Shown one piece after another: positions 13,937 through 20,008 of a DNA stretch of 37,368 nucleotides (within the stretch, counting starts at the first letter, position 1; the number at the start of each line of letters is the position of its first letter). Location of the stretch: IMG/VR virus record IMGVR_UViG_3300007735_000691, positions 1 to 37,368 of that record, one strand, 5' to 3'. The position numbers were made by a program, and so were the translations under genes. Below the pieces are notes generated by a model that was not told the origin of the DNA, searched no databases, and worked only from the letters and a program-made list of their open reading frames with translations. Source of the stretch: a virus.

Positions 13937-14709
13937 GGTGTCTCCACGGGGTCAAGGTATCGACCCTGCCCAAGCCAAGTCGCCGGGTGCGGGATGAACT
14001 TCGGGTCGGTTAGTTTGTGCTGCTTTGCGAGCGCGTCGATCCGCTCCTCCATCCAAATCAAGGCATCGTGCGGCTCGTCATGCTCGAAGTCCTCCATGAC
14101 CTCGCGCACGGCCTTGTCGAGCAGGGTCATGGCCTTCTTCCGGCCGACCTTGCGCGGGAACCGCTGCCACAGCGCGTCGAGCGCGGCTTGCGGGATCGTG
14201 GCTCGCCTGTTCGGCCTCGGATCATCTGACGGTGAAACGGGCTCGACGGCGGAGCCGTTGAGCGTATCTCTGACCTTGCTTTCGCTGTCGGTTCCGATCT
14301 CGCTTTCGATTTCGTTATCGCTTTCGTTTTCGATGGCATCGTTCTGCATTGCGTCCGCATTGCGTCCGCTATGCCACCGCATTGCTGCGGCATTGCGAGC
14401 CTGCTTGCGCTTCCGGTCGCCTGCCGCAAGGCTCTTTGCCCGGATCTCCTCGCAGCGGGGATTCCGAAGCAGCCCGTCCGGGCCGAGGAGGAACTTGCGC
14501 TTGATGCGATCCCAGTGCGCGACCGTGCCCGGTGCGATCTCCTCCAGCACTTGCGGATCGGCATTTAGACCGCCGTTGCTGTACTGCTCGCAGAGCAGAT
14601 ACAGATACGCGAGCGCAGCTTCAGCGGGCCACCCCCTCGTAGACCACGCGAAGCGTTGGTAGTAGAACGGCATGAAACCCATCGCGCCGCTCTCGGTTTG
14701 TACACTCAC
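13933..14709 (-). CDS. DUF1376-like replication initiation protein (258 aa)
   Basis: The N-terminal domain (residues 10-95) matches DUF1376: FMPFYYQRFAWSTRGWPAEA, then YLYLLCEQYSNGGLNAD, then a winged-helix-like part ending in FLLGPDGLLRNPRCEE. A low-complexity linker of about 70 residues follows (ENESDNEIESEIGTDSES). The C-terminal domain has ALWQRFPRKVGRKKAM and FIPHPATWLGQGRYLD, the tail found in phage replication proteins. It probably marks the origin and recruits host replication proteins. The start is GTG 14709 with AGGAGG six bases upstream. The encoded asparagine/glutamate linker DNA is a plausible site for an internal origin, but I see no iterons. Confidence 0.87.
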   Translation of the reverse strand: MSVQTESGAMGFMPFYYQRFAWSTRGWPAEAALAYLYLLCEQYSNGGLNADPQVLEEIAPGTVAHWDRIKRKFLLGPDGLLRNPRCEEIRAKSLAAGDRKRKQARNAAAMRWHSGRNADAMQNDAIENESDNEIESEIGTDSESKVRDTLNGSAVEPVSPSDDPRPNRRATIPQAALDALWQRFPRKVGRKKAMTLLDKAVREVMEDFEHDEPHDALIWMEERIDALAKQHKLTDPKFIPHPATWLGQGRYLDPVETP

Positions 14710-14752
14710 TCGAAGCCTCCTGCGCTCTCTATCAGCGCGGTTACGGTTAGAG

Positions 14753-14779
14753 ACGGCTCCCGCACGCTACGGGGGCCGT
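14753..14779 (+). terminator. intergenic hairpin between methyltransferase and replication gene
   Basis: On plus-strand RNA, ACGGCUCCCG (14753-14762) pairs with CGGGGGCCGU (14770-14779), one pair being G-U, with loop CACGCUA. UUCGCUUU follows. The minus-strand version has a C-A mismatch. It lies in the 81-bp gap 14710-14790, which holds no gene. Orientation suggests termination of rightward antisense RNA, which is unexpected here; it may also work weakly in leftward RNA. Confidence 0.4.
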
Positions 14780-14790
14780 TTCGCTTTCCA

Positions 14791-16164
14791 TCATCCCTGA
14801 TTCTCTAGGGATTGCAAGCGTTCGGTTTCCACGGCCTGAATTCGCTCGCCGATCCACGCCATGCAGTTGCAAGCCATGCTGTTCCCGAGCGCCTTGTATC
14901 GCGGCCCGTCCGGGCATTCGTCAGCGCCCTTCCCGCGCCACGGGATCGCGGTGTAGTCATCCGAGAAACCTTGGAGCCGCTCGCACTCACGCGGCGTGAG
15001 GCGACGGACGGTCATGCTCGCTGCATGGACGGCGGCGACCTGTTGCGTCACCTCCGAGGACTGCGGCGACCGCGAAGGGTCGTTGTGCGCCGTGAGCGTC
15101 GGACACGCCACCGCCGCGTGCGCCGCGTTGTCCCGCGCCAGCGTGTGACACGGGTCACCCGGCTTGCGGTTCTGGCGATTGACCGGAGCGGTGATTTGGA
15201 ACAGGTCGTATGGGATGGGCTGTAGCACCGCGCCGAAGTTGTCCTTATCCGGCATTCGCTGCGCGCCGTTGGCGTTCTGCTTGGTCAGCGTCCCAGCGCA
15301 ATCGCTACCGTCCCACCATGTTGACCTTGAGGCAACATAATGCTGCGCGTCAACCTCCGGTGCGCCCATGCCTGTCGGGCCTTTCGCCGTCAATGCTCCA
15401 ACAACATCAGGCACAAACAACGGCGAACCATTCAGGGCGTGTTGATCCGCTAGTCCAAGCTTGTCTCCGAATTCGTGGTTGAGGGTGCTTGCGGCTCTTG
15501 CGGGCAAGCAGCCTGATCTAGTGCCTGCTTCAACATCGGCGGGAGCTGCTTTCCGCGCCTTTCTGCTCTCCTCAAGATGCCAGCGCAGGCCCGTGCCGAG
15601 AGCAAGAACCTCGGCGGCAAGTTCCCGACCTCTAGGATCTCGCTCAAGGTCGAAACCAACGACGAAAACCCGTCGCCTTCTTTGCGGCACGGCCTTGGGC
15701 CATCGTCCGTCCACTCGGCAGTATTGAGCGTCAAGCACCCGGTAGGCCCACCCGTACCCGAGTTCGCCCAGCGCCCCGAGGAAGGAACCAAAGTCCCGTC
15801 CTCCCCCGCTTGACAGAACACCGGGGACATTTTCCCACACAATCCATCGAGGCCGTAAACGCCGAGCGATTTCAAGATAGGTGAGCATGAGTCCTCCGCG
15901 TGGATCGCTAATTCCTTTGCGGAGTCCGGCGACGGAGAAAGTTTGGCAGGGCGTTCCGCCCACCAGAAGGTCAACTGTTCCTGATTCAAGAGGCCACTCC
16001 TGATGTTTGGTCATGTCGCCGTAGTTCGGGACGGTCGGATAGTGATGCGCGAGAACCGCGCTGGGGAACGGTTCGATCTCGCTGAATGCAACTGGAGTCC
16101 ATCCGAGCGGATGCCACGCGACCGTCGCGGCCTCGATTCCGCTGCACACGCTCAAGTAGCGCAC
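14791..16164 (-). CDS. dcm: DNA (cytosine-5) methyltransferase
   Basis: The protein contains all main motifs of C5 cytosine methyltransferases. Motif I is YLSVCSGIEAATVAWHPLGW at the N-terminus; motif IV is GGTPCQTFSVAG with the nucleophile Cys73. Motif VI is VWENVPGV (Glu111), motif VIII is PQRRRRVFVVG (about 160-170), motif IX is LTPRECERLQGF, and motif X is YKALGNSM. Between VIII and IX lies a long target-recognition region with GALTAKGPTGMGAPEV and GTLTKQNANGAQRMP. It should protect phage DNA from host restriction; the site is unknown and no cognate nuclease is present. I start at GTG 16164, right before motif I, giving 457 aa. Confidence 0.93.
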   Translation of the reverse strand: MRYLSVCSGIEAATVAWHPLGWTPVAFSEIEPFPSAVLAHHYPTVPNYGDMTKHQEWPLESGTVDLLVGGTPCQTFSVAGLRKGISDPRGGLMLTYLEIARRLRPRWIVWENVPGVLSSGGGRDFGSFLGALGELGYGWAYRVLDAQYCRVDGRWPKAVPQRRRRVFVVGFDLERDPRGRELAAEVLALGTGLRWHLEESRKARKAAPADVEAGTRSGCLPARAASTLNHEFGDKLGLADQHALNGSPLFVPDVVGALTAKGPTGMGAPEVDAQHYVASRSTWWDGSDCAGTLTKQNANGAQRMPDKDNFGAVLQPIPYDLFQITAPVNRQNRKPGDPCHTLARDNAAHAAVACPTLTAHNDPSRSPQSSEVTQQVAAVHAASMTVRRLTPRECERLQGFSDDYTAIPWRGKGADECPDGPRYKALGNSMACNCMAWIGERIQAVETERLQSLENQG

Positions 16165-16487
16165 GATCCGTCCCCCAACGATTGGATGCGTTCCGTCCCT
16201 TTGTCGATCTGCGCCTTGACATCGTCCAGCCACGCCTGCCGATCCTTCGGCGAGCGGTAGAACGAATGCGCCGCCTGCTGCATCGTGAGCGCGGTGGGCG
16301 CGGTGCAGCCGATCAGCTTCGCGATGCCTGACGGCGTGGCGTTCGTGTAGGTGTGGAGCGCGTCATACGCGAGCCTGCGGGCCGCGACGGCTTCCTTGCC
16401 GATGCCGGAGCCGGGTTGCGGAAACTCGAAGCCTCGCGCCTTCAGCGCGGCCTCGACGGCGGGAACGACGATACTGGGGGCGTACAT
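16152..16487 (-). CDS. DnaA domain IV-like HTH protein (111 aa)
   Basis: The middle of the protein (EAVAARRLAYDALHTYTNAT, PSGIAKLIGCTAPTALTMQQ, AAHSFYRSPKDRQAWLDDVK) recalls the C-terminal DNA-binding domain of DnaA. It has the same helix order and A-R-x-L-A...I-A-x-L-I-G spacing, but not the exact DnaA signature D-H-T-T-V. It has no ATPase domain. Its ATG overlaps the Gp157 stop (TGATG), and its end overlaps the methyltransferase start. It could bind origin DNA or act as a decoy of host DnaA. The homology is by eye and tentative. Confidence 0.62.
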   Translation of the reverse strand: MYAPSIVVPAVEAALKARGFEFPQPGSGIGKEAVAARRLAYDALHTYTNATPSGIAKLIGCTAPTALTMQQAAHSFYRSPKDRQAWLDDVKAQIDKGTERIQSLGDGSCAT

Positions 16488-17002
16488 CAGGAAACCTTCA
16501 GGTAGGGTTGCTTCGGAACCAGTCGCGCGAAGGGCAGCGTACTGCCGCCTTCGATGGCATCTCGGATCGCATCCTTGTCCGGCGTGATCCGCACCTCCTC
16601 GCGCGTGAACTCCGGCGGGACATCGCCGACGATCTCGAGCGCGGCCTTGCCGCCGGGCATCGCTGCGGTCGCCCGCCATCGCGGCGTTTCTAGCGTCTTC
16701 ATGCCCTCGGCCTGCATGATGCGAAGCACTTGCCCCTTCATCCACGCTGCTACGGCCTCGTCGCGCTTGGCCCGCTGACGCAGCCGCTCGGCCTCGACCT
16801 TGCGTGCCTCCGCGCGCACTTCGATCTCGCGCACGAGTGACAGCACCTCGTCCACGCAGGCGGGCAGGCTCTCGGCCTGTCGCGCAAGGATGTCGAAGTG
16901 TCCGTCCATCGCCTCGGTCAGCTCGCCCTCGCTGTCGAGCAGCATCGCCTCCAGTTCGCGGGCCGCGCCGGAGGCTTCGTACAGTCGCTGAATCGTTCCC
17001 AT
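16487..17002 (-). CDS. Gp157-family protein (171 aa)
   Basis: The order of features fits the siphovirus Gp157 family. The N-terminus is MGTIQRLYEASGAARELEAM. A long coiled coil follows, with EVRAEARKVEAERLRQRAKR and a Met/Gly-containing helix VAAWMKGQVLRIMQAEGMKT. Then comes a small beta domain with TLETPRWRATAAM and IVGDVPPEFTREEV. Gp157 of Streptococcus phage Sfi-type gave the family its name; members lie with ERF/recombination genes, as here. The exact role is unresolved. AAAGGACACCGAT precedes ATG 17002. Confidence 0.86.
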   Translation of the reverse strand: MGTIQRLYEASGAARELEAMLLDSEGELTEAMDGHFDILARQAESLPACVDEVLSLVREIEVRAEARKVEAERLRQRAKRDEAVAAWMKGQVLRIMQAEGMKTLETPRWRATAAMPGGKAALEIVGDVPPEFTREEVRITPDKDAIRDAIEGGSTLPFARLVPKQPYLKVS

Positions 17003-17035
17003 ATCGGTGTCCTTTCGTGTGGGGGGTGAATAGCC

Positions 17036-17061
17036 CCCGGCGGACTTGCGTCAACGCCGGG
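17036..17061 (-). other. intergenic hairpin with possible weak internal promoter
   Basis: CCCGGCG (17061-17055) and CGCCGGG (17042-17036) form a perfect 7-bp stem in leftward RNA in the gap between the ERF and Gp157 genes. The loop contains TTGACG (17054-17049), followed 16 bases later by TATTCA (17032-17027). The -35 is good and the -10 poor, so an extra promoter for Gp157 and downstream genes is possible but weak. Confidence 0.35.
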
Positions 17062-17075
17062 AGCCTTCCGGGGGT

Positions 17076-17969
17076 TCAGAACGGGATCTCGTCCTCGGCA
17101 GGCACCGTGGCCGCCTCGGGCTGCGTGGATTCTACCGGGAGCCGCAGGCCGTACAGCGTCCAACCGTACTGCCCTTCTTGGATGAACGCCTCGACCTGCT
17201 CGCCGCCCATCGCGTCCTGTGCGGCCTGCATCAAGGTCTGGTCGAAGCACGAGGCCCACTGCTCGCCCTGCGCCGTGCCGAACAGAATTGGCCACCTCTG
17301 CCCACCCTTGGCGGTCGGCTTGCCCTGTCCGACCTTCTGCACCGTCAATCCCTGCCGCCATGTGCAGTCCTTGGCGGGCCGGGAGGCCATGACCTCGCCA
17401 AACGCGCTATGAGCCGCCGGGGCGCGTTCCGGGGCCAGGGCCGGGGTCGGAGCCGCCTTCGGGGCCGGAGCGGCCTGTGGGGCATCCTGCGCGGCCTGAC
17501 GCGGTGCGGGGGCCGGACGGGCCGGAGCCGGGGTCGCCTTGCGCGGCTCGAAGGTGCGGTCATCGCGCCGATCCATCTCGGCCTCGTCCTCACGGGGAAC
17601 GAGCAGGAGGTCGCGGAGGTAGTAGCCGAGGCTAGAGGTCAACGCGCCCGCAAGAGCCTTGTCGATCGGCCTGCCCTTTTCGGGGATCGCAGGCCAAGTC
17701 ACCTCGTCGTTCGCCGTCTCGCCGCTAGCTGCGTGGGTGAGGATGAAGGTGCTAGTGACGATCCCCCCCTCGGGCGTGCCGTCGAACTTCCACCCCGCCC
17801 GGCGCACAGCCAGTCCCGCGCCGTGCAGCACCTCGCGGCACGCGCCGATCATCCCTTCCGCGCTGACATAGGAGTAGTGGTGGAAGCTATTCTTCGCGTC
17901 CTTTGCCACGCTCGGAAGAGCGCGTTGCGCCGCGAGGAGTGCGGTCGCGAGTGTCTCGGTCTTGCTCAT
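17076..17969 (-). CDS. erf: ERF single-strand annealing protein with SSB-like C-terminus
   Basis: Residues 1-130 match the ERF superfamily: TALLAAQRALPSVAKDAKN, FHHYSYVSAEGMIGACREVL, THAASGETANDEV and TSSLGYYLRDLLLVPRED. ERF proteins anneal single strands and drive recombination. A Pro/Ala-rich linker (140-187) joins a second domain (about 200-278) with CTWRQGLTVQKVGQGKP and GWTLYGLRLPVES that could be an OB fold. The last seven residues AEDEIPF are close to the SSB tip (D-D-D-I-P-F) that docks host repair proteins. The start has AGGAGAAACGAGACACCC upstream. It probably works with RusA and Gp157. Confidence 0.9.
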   Translation of the reverse strand: MSKTETLATALLAAQRALPSVAKDAKNSFHHYSYVSAEGMIGACREVLHGAGLAVRRAGWKFDGTPEGGIVTSTFILTHAASGETANDEVTWPAIPEKGRPIDKALAGALTSSLGYYLRDLLLVPREDEAEMDRRDDRTFEPRKATPAPARPAPAPRQAAQDAPQAAPAPKAAPTPALAPERAPAAHSAFGEVMASRPAKDCTWRQGLTVQKVGQGKPTAKGGQRWPILFGTAQGEQWASCFDQTLMQAAQDAMGGEQVEAFIQEGQYGWTLYGLRLPVESTQPEAATVPAEDEIPF

Positions 17970-18008
17970 GGGTGTCTCGTTTCTCCTGCGTTGAAGGTGC
18001 AGGCCGTC

Positions 18009-18026
18009 CCGCCCCCGGAGGGGCGG
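18009..18026 (-). other. GC hairpin with UNCG-type tetraloop
   Basis: In leftward RNA CCGCCCC (18026-18020) pairs perfectly with GGGGCGG (18015-18009) around UCCG, a member of the stable UNCG tetraloop class. It sits in the 71-bp gap between the 98-aa gene and the ERF gene, about 40 bases before the ERF start. No U-tract follows, so it is more likely an RNA stabiliser or attenuator than a terminator. Confidence 0.45.
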
Positions 18027-18040
18027 TGGGGCTTGCGCCG

Positions 18041-18337
18041 TCAGATGTCGAGTCCGCCCTCCTGCACCATAACGGTGCAGGCGTGGTTCCGAGTCACGAT
18101 TTCAGGGCTTCCCACAAATCGCTGTCCACCGTACTGCGAACTGCGTTCCTGACGGGCCATCGAATTCATAATGTCCTGCTCATCCATCGAACGCAGATCG
18201 CCGAGGAACACGGTCGTTTCACGCCACCCCTGCGTCGATTCAACCGCCTCGACCGTCTTGATGATCGTGACCGGATGCTCGCCGCCGTTCTTGTAGTCGC
18301 TGATGCTGCACTTCCAAGTTTCGCTCTTGATTCTCAT
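18041..18337 (-). CDS. first leftward early protein, unknown (98 aa)
   Basis: The gene is the first of the leftward operon. The product MRIKSETWKCSISDYKNGGE is followed by VTIIKTVEAVESTQGWRETT, VFLGDLRSMDEQDIMNSMAR and a C-terminal strand RNHACTVMVQEGGLDI. It looks like a small alpha/beta protein; no family is recognised. AGGAG lies nine bases before ATG 18337, and a short GCGGC/GCCGC stem sits just upstream of that site. Early position suggests a host-directed or regulatory role. Confidence 0.75.
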   Translation of the reverse strand: MRIKSETWKCSISDYKNGGEHPVTIIKTVEAVESTQGWRETTVFLGDLRSMDEQDIMNSMARQERSSQYGGQRFVGSPEIVTRNHACTVMVQEGGLDI

Positions 18338-18375
18338 TTGCGTCTCCTGCGGCCTCGCCGCGTTTGGGTGTCTCT

Positions 18376-18394
18376 GTCAGCCGCCCCGGCTGAC
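18376..18394 (-). promoter_or_regulatory. 5' hairpin of the leftward transcript
   Basis: GTCAGCCG (18394-18387) and CGGCTGAC (18383-18376) form a perfect 8-bp stem with a 3-base loop. The first base of the stem is the predicted +1 of the leftward promoter (seven bases past the -10), so the RNA would start with this hairpin. This may stabilise the 5' end; it could also be a protein-binding site as DNA. Confidence 0.6.
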
Positions 18395-18400
18395 GGGTGA

Positions 18401-18428
18401 ACTGTACCACACATCGGCAGGCTGTCAA
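18401..18428 (-). promoter_or_regulatory. leftward early promoter
   Basis: Read on the minus strand, TTGACA (18428-18423) is a perfect -35 and TACAGT (18406-18401) matches four of six -10 positions, with 16 bases between. It lies about 65 bases upstream of the first leftward gene and faces the other promoter across the palindrome. It should be read by host sigma70-type RNA polymerase. Confidence 0.75.
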
Positions 18429-18443
18429 CGCCTTCCACAAACA

Positions 18444-18463
18444 TTTCGGAAAGATTTCCGAAA
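18444..18463. promoter_or_regulatory. 20-bp perfect palindrome, candidate operator
   Basis: TTTCGGAAAGATTTCCGAAA is an inverted repeat with 9-bp perfect arms and a 2-bp centre. It lies 16 bp upstream of the leftward -35 and 75 bp upstream of the rightward -35. Its size and place suit a dimeric HTH regulator such as the XRE-type protein at 13176-13481. A partial match (GGAAATCTTC) occurs near 18518. Confidence 0.65.
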
Positions 18464-18537
18464 GGGGCCGGAAGCGCGGCGACTATATAGAGCCTGCCTT
18501 GCCGCAAGAAAGAGTTAGGAAATCTTCTAGTGGTGGC

Positions 18538-18565
18538 TTGACAGGGGCCGATGAGGGGGTACCAT
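18538..18565 (+). promoter_or_regulatory. rightward early promoter
   Basis: TTGACA (18538-18543) is a perfect -35 and TACCAT (18560-18565) matches four of six -10 positions, with a 16-base spacer, the same as in the leftward promoter. It drives the rightward operon starting at 18621. No other good promoter was found on this strand nearby. Confidence 0.75.
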
Positions 18566-18571
18566 TCAAGC

Positions 18572-18588
18572 GTCCCCGGGGCGGGGAC
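18572..18588 (+). promoter_or_regulatory. 5' hairpin of the rightward transcript
   Basis: GTCCCC (18572-18577) and GGGGAC (18583-18588) form a perfect 6-bp stem around GGGGC. Its first G is seven bases past the -10 and so the likely +1. This mirrors the leftward transcript. The leader continues with GGCC-cggta-GGCC and the ribosome site GAGGAGACACCC before ATG 18621. Confidence 0.55.
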
Positions 18589-18620
18589 ACCGAGCGGCCC
18601 GGTAGGCCGAGGAGACACCC

Positions 18621-18692
18621 ATGACCGACCTTCACAGCGAAGCCGTTCTCGACACCTCCCGCAGCCTTGATGCGAAGGGAGGTGCGCGATGA
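18621..18692 (+). CDS. leader peptide-sized first rightward gene (23 aa)
   Basis: ATG 18621 follows an excellent ribosome site (GAGGAGACACCC). The peptide is MTDLHSEAVLDTSRSLDAKG ending GAR, and its stop overlaps the next start as ATGA. The last codons (AAGGGAGGTGCGCG) supply the Shine-Dalgarno site of that gene. It may be a functional micropeptide or only a translational entry point for the operon. Confidence 0.6.
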   Translation: MTDLHSEAVLDTSRSLDAKGGAR

Positions 18693-18961
18693 GTCGCATC
18701 TTGAATAGCCGAGGAATCATCGCTCTCGCGCAGACGATGCGAACGGTATGCGGTCTCGACGCAAACCTTTCAGACGAACGGGTGCTTGATATCGTTTCGC
18801 GTTCGACGGGTCGCGCGGCAGAATGTGGCTTGACGAAGTTGGAACTCGACGGAGAAATCGAAATCCCGCGCCGCCTGACCCGTGATGGAAACCCGTTCGT
18901 GTTGACTGCGCGCTCGGACTGGTTCAGCGAAGTTGCTGATGATGAAGGAGGTGCAGCGTGA
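18689..18961 (+). CDS. rightward early protein, unknown (90 aa)
   Basis: The product starts MSRILNSRGIIALAQTMRTV and includes LSDERVLDIVSRSTGRAAEC, a helical segment, then a short beta part (ELDGEIEIPRRLTRDG) and an acidic end. No family is recognised. The ATG overlaps the leader peptide stop, with GGGAGG upstream; the stop overlaps the next start (GTGA). Tight coupling at both ends indicates a real gene. Confidence 0.75.
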   Translation: MSRILNSRGIIALAQTMRTVCGLDANLSDERVLDIVSRSTGRAAECGLTKLELDGEIEIPRRLTRDGNPFVLTARSDWFSEVADDEGGAA

Positions 18962-19266
18962 ATCGCACCATCGCGCAGCACTTGGAGGGCGATCTCAACC
19001 CGGACTTCCTCGCCGGAATGCTCTGCAAGAGGGCGGGGATGTCCCCCGCGCAGCTCACGGCGGCGTTCGGAGTCGGTGCCGCGCTCTACCGCCTCAACGC
19101 GGAGGAACTGCGCATTGAACAGGTCGAGCGCGGCGAGTTTCAAATGTCGCTCGCCATCGCCGAGCAGTGCGTCTCGGATGCAGCAGAAGCGTACGACGCA
19201 GCCGTAGCGACCTTCGTGAAACTGTGCAGCGATCTTCGATTGGAGGTGGTGGATGCGCCTCGTTGA
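18958..19266 (+). CDS. rightward early helical protein (102 aa)
   Basis: A GTG start overlaps the previous stop (GTGA), with GGAGG seven bases upstream. LNPDFLAGMLCKRAGMSPAQ, LTAAFGVGAALYRLNAEELR and SLAIAEQCVSDAAEAYDAAV show a mostly helical protein. The AGMSPAQLTAAFGVGAALYR segment could be a helix-turn-helix, but the match is loose. Together with the next gene it may form a small regulatory pair. Function unknown. Confidence 0.72.
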   Translation: MNRTIAQHLEGDLNPDFLAGMLCKRAGMSPAQLTAAFGVGAALYRLNAEELRIEQVERGEFQMSLAIAEQCVSDAAEAYDAAVATFVKLCSDLRLEVVDAPR

Positions 19267-19462
19267 ACGATGGGTGAGCGATAAAGATAAGCAGTTGCAC
19301 CAGATGCGCCTGCAACCCGATGCGCCGCTCCTCACGCTCGAGGAGTGCGCGGAGGCGTTGGGAATGACCTACGAGCAAGTCAAGTACCTGCACGCGAGTG
19401 CGCTTCAGAAGATCGGTGCCGCGCTCTCGGTCTACGGCTACCACAAGGAGATCGCCCGATGA
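19253..19462 (+). CDS. sigma70 region 4-like HTH protein (69 aa)
   Basis: Residues 27-55, LTLEECAEALGMTYEQVKYL then HASALQKIGAAL, match the region 4.2 helix-turn-helix of sigma factors (T-L-E-E-I-A-x-x-L-G-V-T-x-x-x-V-x-x-I-x-x-x-A-L-x-K-L). No other sigma region is present. Such a free-standing domain could bind -35 DNA or the RNA polymerase beta flap and redirect host transcription toward phage genes. The start at 19253 has GGAGGTGGTG upstream and lies 14 bp inside the previous gene. Confidence 0.75.
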   Translation: MRLVERWVSDKDKQLHQMRLQPDAPLLTLEECAEALGMTYEQVKYLHASALQKIGAALSVYGYHKEIAR

Positions 19463-19581
19463 GCCTGCTGTGGTTGATGCCGGAAGATGACTTGCCGCGC
19501 CCAAAGTCGCCGGAGCCGTACGGCCTGCCGGAACCCGAGCCGGAGCCGGAGCCTGATCCGTTCAGAAGGGAGGAGCCATGA
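19459..19581 (+). CDS. short proline/glutamate-rich protein (40 aa)
   Basis: The gene is coupled on both sides by ATGA overlaps, with AAGGAG before its ATG inside the previous gene. The product begins MSLLWLMPEDDLPRPKSPEP and ends in a run of five P-E pairs followed by DPFRREEP. It is too short for a folded domain and very acidic; it may be a linear interaction peptide. Its last codons provide GGGAGGAG for the next gene. Function unknown. Confidence 0.62.
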   Translation: MSLLWLMPEDDLPRPKSPEPYGLPEPEPEPEPDPFRREEP

Positions 19582-20000
19582 CCTACCGTTACGAAAGCCG
19601 CCTCGCGTTCGACGCGGTCACGCCGTCCATCGGAGAGCTTGCACAGCGCGTCCTCGACCTAGTTCGCAGCAGCGGGTCGCACGGCGCAACTTGCGACGAG
19701 GCCATCGCGATCCTCGGCCTGACGCACCAGACCGCTTCGCCCCGGTTCACGGAACTGGAGGCGAAGGGGTTCATCGTCCGCACCGAGAAGCGTCGGCGCA
19801 CCCGCAGCGGGAATCAGGCCGCGATCTACATTCTTGCCGATTCGCCCGGATTGTTCTCAAGTCCGAGGGTCGGGCGTGCCGATGCTATGCGTGCAGTGAT
19901 ACGGGCGGCGATGACCGCCCGGACTACAGGGGACTGGATGGCGTTCGACCAAGCCCTCGGCGCGTTGCCGAAGGCCGAGCGAGCGCGACTTCAGAAGTAG
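19578..20000 (+). CDS. winged-helix DNA-binding protein (140 aa)
   Basis: Residues 20-90 have a winged-helix pattern: AQRVLDLVRSSGSHGATCDE, then LGLTHQTASPRFTELEAKGF as the recognition helix, then a wing IVRTEKRRRTRSGNQAAIY. The rest is helical and basic (GALPKAERARLQK). It resembles small phage MarR-like or wHTH proteins and could regulate the switch between early and late transcription. Shine-Dalgarno is GGGAGGAGCC before ATG 19578. Confidence 0.8.
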   Translation: MTYRYESRLAFDAVTPSIGELAQRVLDLVRSSGSHGATCDEAIAILGLTHQTASPRFTELEAKGFIVRTEKRRRTRSGNQAAIYILADSPGLFSSPRVGRADAMRAVIRAAMTARTTGDWMAFDQALGALPKAERARLQK

Positions 20001-20008
20001 GAGACACC

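Noticed and set aside
16488-17054. N-terminal extension of the DnaA-C-like protein to 300 aa
   Set aside because: The added part is Arg/Gly-rich shadow sequence of the Gp157 gene; ATG 16487 has a coupled start.
18481-18490. TATATAG as an extra promoter -10
   Set aside because: No acceptable -35 at 16-18 bases on either strand; the two TTGACA promoters nearby are far better.
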